Below, piece by piece: positions 58,554 to 64,000 of a stretch of DNA of 64,000 nucleotides (position 1 is the stretch's first letter; each line of letters begins with the position of its first letter). The position numbers and the translations under genes were made by a program. The stretch spans positions 1 to 64,000 of the forward strand of contig NZ_CALPCM010000005.1 of assembly GCF_943193015.1 (NCBI RefSeq), read 5' to 3'. The DNA comes from Hominisplanchenecus_A murintestinalis (lineage in GTDB: Bacteria > Bacillota > Clostridia > Lachnospirales > Lachnospiraceae). The notes below the pieces were generated by a model. That model saw nothing but the letters and a program-made list of their open reading frames with translations. It was not told the origin of the DNA and did not search any database.

Positions 58554-59192
58554 GTGATAGATTTTGGAATAGAGCGTATCCTCCGGCTTTCAGCTCCAAA
58601 GGCAGTGGCGATGTATGAGGCAGTAAATGAACTGATGGAAGAAGGAAAAGAAATTTATGGCATGAAAATTTCCGAGATTACCGCTAAGGCGGGAATTGGG
58701 AAAGGAACAGCTTATGAGTATTTTGACACGAAAGAGGAGCTGCTGGGAAAGGCGGTTTTTTATCAGCTCCACCAGGGGCTCTGCCATATGACGGAAAAGG
58801 CGCTGAAACAGGGAAGCTTCCGGGAGCAGATTTTTGCGATTTTAGACGATATGGAACAGAATTTTCCCAAAAGGCAGGTGCTTATCCGCTATCTCTGCTA
58901 TTATGTGCTCGGCTCAGAGGCGGCGAAGAAGTGCGGCGGGGAAAAGTCTGGCGGTTTCCTTAGAGAAGGAAGGCTGAAAGAGACGGCAGACTGTCTTTTA
59001 GGGCAGGCAAGGAAAGAAGGCCTGCTGCAAAAAGAGCCGGATTTTTTAGCGATTGAGACGCTGCTTACCCAGTTCATGGGATTCTGCTTTTATCTGGGGA
59101 ATAGGCAGGCGGCGGAGATCAGTATGGGACAGATGAAAGAGTTTGTATATGAAAATATCGTAAAAATCTTTGAGGGAAATGCACAGGCATAG
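58554..59192 (+). CDS. TetR-family repressor of the RND exporter
   Basis: A 212-residue regulator whose first 60 residues carry a TetR helix-turn-helix (MKISEITAKAGIGKGTAYEYFDTKEELL); the rest is an all-helical ligand domain. It starts with GTG at 58554, two bases after the exporter stop, with GGAGGAGG upstream, so the two are one operon. The palindrome at 54457-54468 is its probable operator. Ligand unknown; exporter substrates are the usual inducers. Confidence 0.92.
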   Translation: MIDFGIERILRLSAPKAVAMYEAVNELMEEGKEIYGMKISEITAKAGIGKGTAYEYFDTKEELLGKAVFYQLHQGLCHMTEKALKQGSFREQIFAILDDMEQNFPKRQVLIRYLCYYVLGSEAAKKCGGEKSGGFLREGRLKETADCLLGQARKEGLLQKEPDFLAIETLLTQFMGFCFYLGNRQAAEISMGQMKEFVYENIVKIFEGNAQA

Positions 59193-59240
59193 TAATATAG
59201 GGGCGGGCAGCAGAAAAAGGACTGCTGCCCGCCCGGCGGT

Positions 59241-59501
59241 TTATCCGTCACATTTCTTTTTGCACTCATCCTCGTCAATTTCTACCAGGATGATATCATT
59301 CCCAATCTGTTTCACACACTTCCAGGGGATGATGTACTCTGTGTCGCGCCCCAGAAAGGAACAGAGTTTTCCGGGACCCGGGACAATCAGCGCCACGACG
59401 CAGCCGGTGCAGGAGTCGATGTCCGCATCATTGACACAGCCAAGGGAACGGCAGGTACAGATATTAATTACCTCTTTTTGCCGGAGATCACAGATACGCA
59501 T
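59241..59501 (-). CDS. YlmC/YmxH family sporulation protein (PRC-barrel)
   Basis: An 86-residue beta-rich protein (MRICDLRQKEVINICTC, LGCVNDADIDSCTG, IVPGPGKLCSFLGRDTEYIIPW) of the YlmC/YmxH PRC-barrel family, found in endospore formers. The chosen ATG has GAGG five bases upstream; an ATG five codons earlier lacks a site. It converges with the TetR gene and is divergent from nrdR. Precise role unknown. Confidence 0.88.
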   Translation of the reverse strand: MRICDLRQKEVINICTCRSLGCVNDADIDSCTGCVVALIVPGPGKLCSFLGRDTEYIIPWKCVKQIGNDIILVEIDEDECKKKCDG

Positions 59502-59638
59502 AAGAACCTCACACATGGGTTTTATTACAGCCTATGCAAAAAAAAGGAAACCATGCATTGACAATTCAGGGGAAAGTGGGGTATAAAAAAAGAAAAGAAT
59601 CGGCGTTGGAATTTTAAGTGCAGCTAAGGAGGAAAACT

Positions 59639-60088
59639 ATGAAATGCCCATTTTGCAATCAGGATAATACAAGGGTCGTGGATTCCCGGCCGGCAGATGA
59701 TAATAGCTCAATTAGAAGGCGGAGGATGTGTGATGAGTGTAAACGGCGGTTTACTACATATGAAAAAGTCGAGACAATTCCCTTGGTTGTCATAAAAAAA
59801 GATAACAGCCGTGAAGAGTATGACAGGTCAAAGATAGAGGCCGGTGTGCTGCGCGCATGTTACAAAAGGCCGATTCCTGTACAGAAAATTAAGGAACTGG
59901 TAGATAATGTAGAAACAGAACTATTTAACCGGGAAGAGCGCGAAATTGAGAGCAAGGTTATTGGTGAAATTGTGATGGATAAGCTCAAAAACCTTGAAGC
60001 AGTGGCATATGTGCGGTTTGCTTCCGTATACAGAGAGTTTAAAGATGTCAATACATTTATGGATGAGTTGAAGAAAATTTTGAATTAG
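59639..60088 (+). CDS. nrdR: Transcriptional repressor NrdR
   Basis: NrdR represses ribonucleotide reductase genes in response to ATP/dATP. Zinc-ribbon cysteines C3, C6, C31 and C34 (MKCPFCNQDN, RRRMCDECKRRF) precede an ATP-cone domain (about 49-139: IPLVVIKKDNSREEYDRSKI through FASVYREFKDVNTF). AAGGAGG lies ahead of the ATG; an upstream in-frame start lacks a site. The gene is in a small run with trmB. Confidence 0.97.
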   Translation: MKCPFCNQDNTRVVDSRPADDNSSIRRRRMCDECKRRFTTYEKVETIPLVVIKKDNSREEYDRSKIEAGVLRACYKRPIPVQKIKELVDNVETELFNREEREIESKVIGEIVMDKLKNLEAVAYVRFASVYREFKDVNTFMDELKKILN

Positions 60089-60122
60089 GCAGGAAGCAGA
60101 TGGATTACATGGGAGGAAAATT

Positions 60123-60791
60123 ATGCGTTTAAGAAATATACCGGGAGCTGATGAGACAGTAGGAAACAGCAGATGGGTCATTCAGGAACCGGAAGTCTGG
60201 AAAGGGAGATGGAGAGAGATTTTCGGGAATGATAACCCTGTGCATATTGAAGTGGGAATGGGAAAAGGACAGTTCGTAACAGAGATGGCGCTCCTTCATC
60301 CGGGTATCAATTATGTGGGAATTGAGAGATATACCAGCGTACTGCTGCGGGCGCTTCAGAAGCGGGAGAAAATGGAGGAAATACCCAATCTATATTATCT
60401 CTGCATTGACGCCAGGGATTTGCCGGATATCTTTGAGGCGAATGAGGTGGAAAAAATTTATCTGAATTTTTCAGACCCGTGGCCGAAGGACCGCCACGCG
60501 AAACGGCGGCTTCCTTCCAGGGAATTCTTAAGCCGCTATGATAAAATCCTGAAAGAAAACGGGAAAGTAGAGTTTAAGACAGACAACAGAGGGTTGTTTG
60601 AGTTTGCACTGGAAGAAGCAAAAGAATCCGAATGGGAACTGGAGACCTGCACCTTTGATTTGCATCACAATGAAGAGATGATGCAGGGAAACGTGATGAC
60701 CGAATATGAAGAGAAGTTTTCGGAAAGAGGGAATCCTATCCACAAAATGATTATCAGCCGGAAAAAGCGCAGTGTAGAGATGCAGGCGTAA
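60123..60791 (+). CDS. trmB: tRNA (guanine-N7)-methyltransferase
   Basis: TrmB makes m7G46 in the variable loop of tRNA. The 222-residue chain has the SAM site (HIEVGMGKGQFVTEMALLHP, with the GxGxG-like block), YVGIERYTSVLLRAL and the family motif NFSDPWPKDRHAKRRL. Normal length and start (GGAGG). It follows nrdR by 34 bases. Confidence 0.96.
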   Translation: MRLRNIPGADETVGNSRWVIQEPEVWKGRWREIFGNDNPVHIEVGMGKGQFVTEMALLHPGINYVGIERYTSVLLRALQKREKMEEIPNLYYLCIDARDLPDIFEANEVEKIYLNFSDPWPKDRHAKRRLPSREFLSRYDKILKENGKVEFKTDNRGLFEFALEEAKESEWELETCTFDLHHNEEMMQGNVMTEYEEKFSERGNPIHKMIISRKKRSVEMQA

Positions 60792-60873
60792 CGTTCAGCT
60801 GAAGGCGGGGGCTGCTAATCACGGAATGGGTGTCTTGGCATATAATAACAGCAAAAGGCGGTAGGCGGTGTCT

Positions 60874-61014
60874 ATGCGGAAAAGAACCCTGCAGGATAAG
60901 ATTGGAATGGCAGTGATGGAAAAGCCGGGGCTGAATAAGAAAATGCTTATGGTGAAAAAGTCGCTGGATGAAGTGAATAAGGTGTTGGGGAAATTTGGCG
61001 AAAAAAAGAAATAG
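60874..61014 (+). CDS. Possible 46-residue basic protein
   Basis: The frame MRKRTLQDKIGMAVMEKPG continues as a charged helix ending KVLGKFGEKKK. No strong Shine-Dalgarno is present and a weak TATAAT lies at about 60841. It may be a small accessory peptide or chance. The rest of the 626-base gap to 61417 holds the kinase remnant below. Confidence 0.35.
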   Translation: MRKRTLQDKIGMAVMEKPGLNKKMLMVKKSLDEVNKVLGKFGEKKK

Positions 61015-61041
61015 GGTTTGCATTTATTATGCCCTTTCTCT

Positions 61042-61278
61042 TTATATCTTCAGAGCCACATCCACAAAAAATTCCGTGTCGCTGTTAGAGGCTTTTACGG
61101 AACCGCCGTATTTTTCTGAAACGGCGGAAATGGAGGCAAGGCCGATGCTGGTTCCGCCGTGTTTGGTGGAGCAGTATCCGCCCTTGCCTTTTCTGACTTT
61201 TCCGTCAAAGCTGTTGGTGGAGACAATATATAGCATGTTCTCATAACGGACTTCCGTAGTAAGGCAGAAAATGACAGG
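61042..61278 (-). pseudogene. C-terminal remnant of a GHKL sensor histidine kinase
   Basis: Read on the minus strand, a frame from about 61278 contains TTEVRYENMLYIVSTNSFDG, KGKGGYCSTKHGGTSIGLAS and ISAVSEKYGG, the ATPase G-box end of an AgrC-like kinase. The H-box, sensor and the N-box are missing, and any upstream frame is not continued. The visible start (61236) has no ribosome binding site. This is the truncated tail of a quorum-sensing-type kinase, interrupted just before the surface protein at 61418. Confidence 0.7.
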
Positions 61279-61417
61279 ATGTTTTTGCCAGAAAAATGAC
61301 GTTCTTGCCAGAAGTATTGCTTTTTACTAAAATTAATGTATTAAATTATATGTGTGCGCGGCGCGCTGGCGTTTTGCAAACACTTAGCAAGAAAGAAAAT
61401 GTGAAAGGAAGAATTTT

Positions 61418-64000
61418 ATGAAGAAATGTGCAATGAAACTATGCGTAATGAAACGATGGCTGGGTATCATTTTAGCAGTAATTATGATATTTACCGGTTC
61501 TGCCTGTGATTTTCCAGGTGTGATAAACGTTTCTGCGGCGGGCAATCTTTTTATGGGCGATGAAACAACAGCCGAGGCAAATGTGAAAAAAGACGGTCAA
61601 ACCACGTATTACGATACTATTGAAAGCGCGTGGGCGGCAGCAAAAGGAGGCGGAACCGCTACCGTCACCCTGCTGAGGGATTCGGATATCACAGATGCTT
61701 TGACGATAGGGGAAGGCGACGATATTACCTTTGACGGCGGCTCGTACCGTCTGCTATCTGTCGTCTCGGCATTTCTTGTAAACGGCGGAAGGCTGAACAT
61801 AATCGGCGGCACGATTAACATATCAGGCAGGGGCAACTATGGCGTACAGTGCGACGATGGCAGGGTTGAGATTCAAAACGGTACGATTAACGCGACGAAT
61901 TATGGCGAAGGCCTGTGGTGCAAGGGCGGTACGATTGAGATTAGCGGGGGAAATATTTCTGCCTACAATACTGGCGTCGGCGTACGGATAGATGGCGGTA
62001 AAGCAATTATCAGTGGCGGTACGATTTCCACTACGGAAGCGTACGCTTTGGAAATCGGTGAAAACGGCTTAGCCGAACTTTCCGGAGGAAGGTTCCAGGC
62101 CACCTCATCAGGCGCGATAAATGTTGGTTCCGCAGATGGTACAGTCGGCGGTTTACTTTCGGAAGGCTTCCAATATATAAAAAATAATGATACAGTTGTT
62201 ACAGACACAGATGTAAACCGTCTGTTTGGCGATATCTCGGTGGAAAAGATCTGCCAGCACAGTTTGGGTGAGGATGGACGCTGTAACGAGTGCCAGGGGC
62301 AGATTACCGCCAGGCTGACGGTTGGCAGCGACGTCCGTTATTATCTGAGAGTCGGCGATGCGTGGGAAGCTGCAAAGGCTGCCGGAGAACACGCTTTCAT
62401 AGAGCTGCTCGCCGATGTATCCCGTTCCTCCAGACTGGAGGTGGGGGAAGGCAACGATATTACCTTCGATGGCGGAGAATATACGCTTACAGTAGAAAAC
62501 GACACGGAGGTGTTCTACAGCGGCGGCGGCAGCCTGACAATTACCGGCGGAAGATTTGACGGAAGGATGCGTTCCAGCCTGTCAGTGGAGGGCGGCACGG
62601 TCACGCTCACCGGCGGCACATTTACCGCAGCCGATACAACAATAATAAGTAATACGACAGTAAGGCATCTGTTAGGCAGCGGTTACCTCTATTACGATGC
62701 GGACGGCGTTGCCATTGAGAATATGGGCGTGAAAGAGCTTTCTGGAACGGTCACTGTAAGAGAGGGAAATCTCTGCGCGCATGAATGGGCGGACGGAATC
62801 TGCTCAAAGTGTCACAGAGAGGCGGAAGCCAGCGTAACTGTCGACGGAGAGACGGAGTATTACCTGTTTTTTAACGAGGCATGTGCCGAGGCAGGCGCCG
62901 CCACAAAGATGGCCGTGCTTACCGTTTTAAAGGATGTGTCTTATGATACGACGGAACCGTTGGTTTTACAGGCGTCAAAATACGTTGTCTTAAAAGGCGA
63001 AGGGCATACGGTTTCCGGGCGCTCTCTGGCAGTTATGGGCGGAATGTGGGAGATTCATGACATACATCTGCCCAACACCTTATATATTATGGGTAACAGC
63101 TCTGTAGTTCTTAATGGATGCGTCGTTGACGTCTTAGACAGTTATGATGAGACGCAGATGGGTACTGAAAGGGGGACAGCTTTGTATATTTCCTCAGACA
63201 GAAGCGCAAGCATAAATAACTGTACGCTGCGTGGCGTTTTTTATGGGATATTTGTTGAGAGAAACATTAATGTCGTGATTGGCGGAGGCACCACTGCCGC
63301 GGCAACACTGGAAGGCCGGAGCGGGAATGATGATCCGGATACACCGTGCGCAGGGCTGTATATGCCGGGAAATGACAGAAGTAGTGTCACCTTGAACGGT
63401 GGAACGTTCTCCGGGGACAAGGCAGCTATCCTCATTGACAGTGGTTCCGGCTCCGGAAGCAAAACCGTAGGAGACCTGCTTGGGTATAAATGTGCTTATT
63501 TTGACGGTGACGGCGCGCTTATTACGGGAAAACGCGGAGAATATATGCTGGAAAGAGCCGTGACGGTGAAAGACTGTACGCACGAAGAAGTCTCCGATAA
63601 CGGCGACGGAACCCATAATATAAACTGCGACGGTTGCGGGATACATCAGTCCGACATGCCCCATGCGGCGCGAAATGTATATGTTGTTTCGGAGGGAAAC
63701 AAGTCGGCGGAATATACCTCATCGTGCCAGGATTGCGGGGCACAGACGGATTCCCCCTGGACTGCCGAAATAACGGAGGATTTTACCGTGCCGTACGGGC
63801 AGACCTCAGACAAAGAACTGAAAGTCACAGTGGCGCCCGGGGGCGAAGCTTTGGAGGGGTACTGGTGCAAGGACGGCGTTGAACTTGGGGACGGCGACGT
63901 TTATGCTTTGCCAGGCGACTTGGAAATTGGAGAATATGAGTATGTTTTCCAGGCCAAAGTGAGCTGGTCGGTGGAGCTTCACGTTACCGTGACAGTGGAG
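61418..64000 (+). CDS. Giant secreted beta-helix-like protein (partial)
   Basis: An ATG at 61418 (AAGGAAG just upstream) opens a frame that runs, without a stop, for 861 codons to the window edge. It starts with a signal peptide (MKRWLGIILAVIMIFTGSAC region, cleavage after about residue 45). Residues 60-270 and later carry GG-rich short repeats (GGTINISGRGNYGV, GGTIEISGGNISAY, GGKAIISGGTIST) typical of right-handed parallel beta-helices. These alternate with modules of type YYD/YYL-DAWEAAK-LLxDV and with Cys/His units (CQHSLGEDGRCNEC, CAHEWADGICSKC, CTHEEVSDNGDGTHNINC). I do not recognise a named family. Adhesin or glycan-binding role is inferred from architecture. Confidence 0.75.
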   Translation, partial: MKKCAMKLCVMKRWLGIILAVIMIFTGSACDFPGVINVSAAGNLFMGDETTAEANVKKDGQTTYYDTIESAWAAAKGGGTATVTLLRDSDITDALTIGEGDDITFDGGSYRLLSVVSAFLVNGGRLNIIGGTINISGRGNYGVQCDDGRVEIQNGTINATNYGEGLWCKGGTIEISGGNISAYNTGVGVRIDGGKAIISGGTISTTEAYALEIGENGLAELSGGRFQATSSGAINVGSADGTVGGLLSEGFQYIKNNDTVVTDTDVNRLFGDISVEKICQHSLGEDGRCNECQGQITARLTVGSDVRYYLRVGDAWEAAKAAGEHAFIELLADVSRSSRLEVGEGNDITFDGGEYTLTVENDTEVFYSGGGSLTITGGRFDGRMRSSLSVEGGTVTLTGGTFTAADTTIISNTTVRHLLGSGYLYYDADGVAIENMGVKELSGTVTVREGNLCAHEWADGICSKCHREAEASVTVDGETEYYLFFNEACAEAGAATKMAVLTVLKDVSYDTTEPLVLQASKYVVLKGEGHTVSGRSLAVMGGMWEIHDIHLPNTLYIMGNSSVVLNGCVVDVLDSYDETQMGTERGTALYISSDRSASINNCTLRGVFYGIFVERNINVVIGGGTTAAATLEGRSGNDDPDTPCAGLYMPGNDRSSVTLNGGTFSGDKAAILIDSGSGSGSKTVGDLLGYKCAYFDGDGALITGKRGEYMLERAVTVKDCTHEEVSDNGDGTHNINCDGCGIHQSDMPHAARNVYVVSEGNKSAEYTSSCQDCGAQTDSPWTAEITEDFTVPYGQTSDKELKVTVAPGGEALEGYWCKDGVELGDGDVYALPGDLEIGEYEYVFQAKVSWSVELHVTVTVE

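Noticed and set aside
1..64000. CRISPR, tRNA, rRNA
   Set aside because: No regularly spaced repeats with unique spacers, no cloverleaf with CCA-type acceptor and T-arm consensus, and no rRNA-like sequence was noticed on reading.

Overview
The window reads as a chromosomal segment of a spore-forming, low-to-mid GC Firmicute, most likely a gut Lachnospiraceae (Clostridia). This rests on gene content (codY, spoIIID, a YlmC/YmxH sporulation protein, CIRCE-controlled groESL, long-form HPF, split PurO plus AICAR transformylase behind a ZTP riboswitch), near-universal AGGAGG ribosome binding sites, consensus sigma-A promoters and many small surface proteins. The genus is not determined. I saw no rRNA, tRNA or CRISPR array.

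Layout. (1) 1-4.3 kb is a decayed prophage or integrative-element scar: an amidase endolysin, small phage-type ORFs, an AbrB-like regulator with three matching operator sites, a broken second copy of the endolysin tail, an imperfect direct repeat, and truncated gene remnants. (2) 4.3-7.7 kb is a GntR/ABC-exporter operon with a palindromic operator. (3) 7.7-11.5 kb is ribDEBAH behind an FMN riboswitch. (4) 11.5-16.3 kb holds hpf, secA and prfB (with its +1 frameshift). (5) 16.4-21.7 kb is a cell-surface island: two transglutaminase-like proteins (one frameshifted), a repeat protein, an MBOAT O-acyltransferase with a DHHW/AlgX-like partner, and an SH3 lipoprotein. (6) 22-27.5 kb has a GH16 remnant, spoIIID and a 1447-residue secreted SGNH esterase with LamG and FIVAR regions. 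(7) 27.5-43 kb is housekeeping: yifB, dprA, topA, codY, groES-groEL, guaB, an anchored amidase, a HEAT/methyltransferase fusion, an AraC/GyrI regulator and the ZTP-purO-purH unit. (8) 44-46 kb is an AT-rich cassette of unknown exported and membrane proteins. (9) 46-54.4 kb is proteostasis: pepF, tig, clpP, clpX, lon, engB. (10) 54.4-59.2 kb is an RND exporter with a very large coiled-coil insert and its TetR regulator. (11) 59.2-64 kb has ylmC, nrdR, trmB, a histidine-kinase remnant and the start of a giant secreted beta-helix-like protein that runs off the window.

How the parts fit. The clearest functional units are the FMN-controlled riboflavin operon, the ZTP-controlled terminal purine pathway, the tig-clpP-clpX-lon quality-control run, and the TetR/RND pair with its palindrome. 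The most unusual items are the AbrB-like three-operator circuit in the prophage scar (with a second, differently sequenced operator of identical geometry), the surface O-acylation/transglutaminase island, the coiled-coil RND pump, the beta-helix/Cys-His repeat protein at the right end, and two intergenic repeats (a 128-bp two-copy element and a 73-bp terminal-inverted-repeat element). All functional calls are from reading the sequence; no database search was run.
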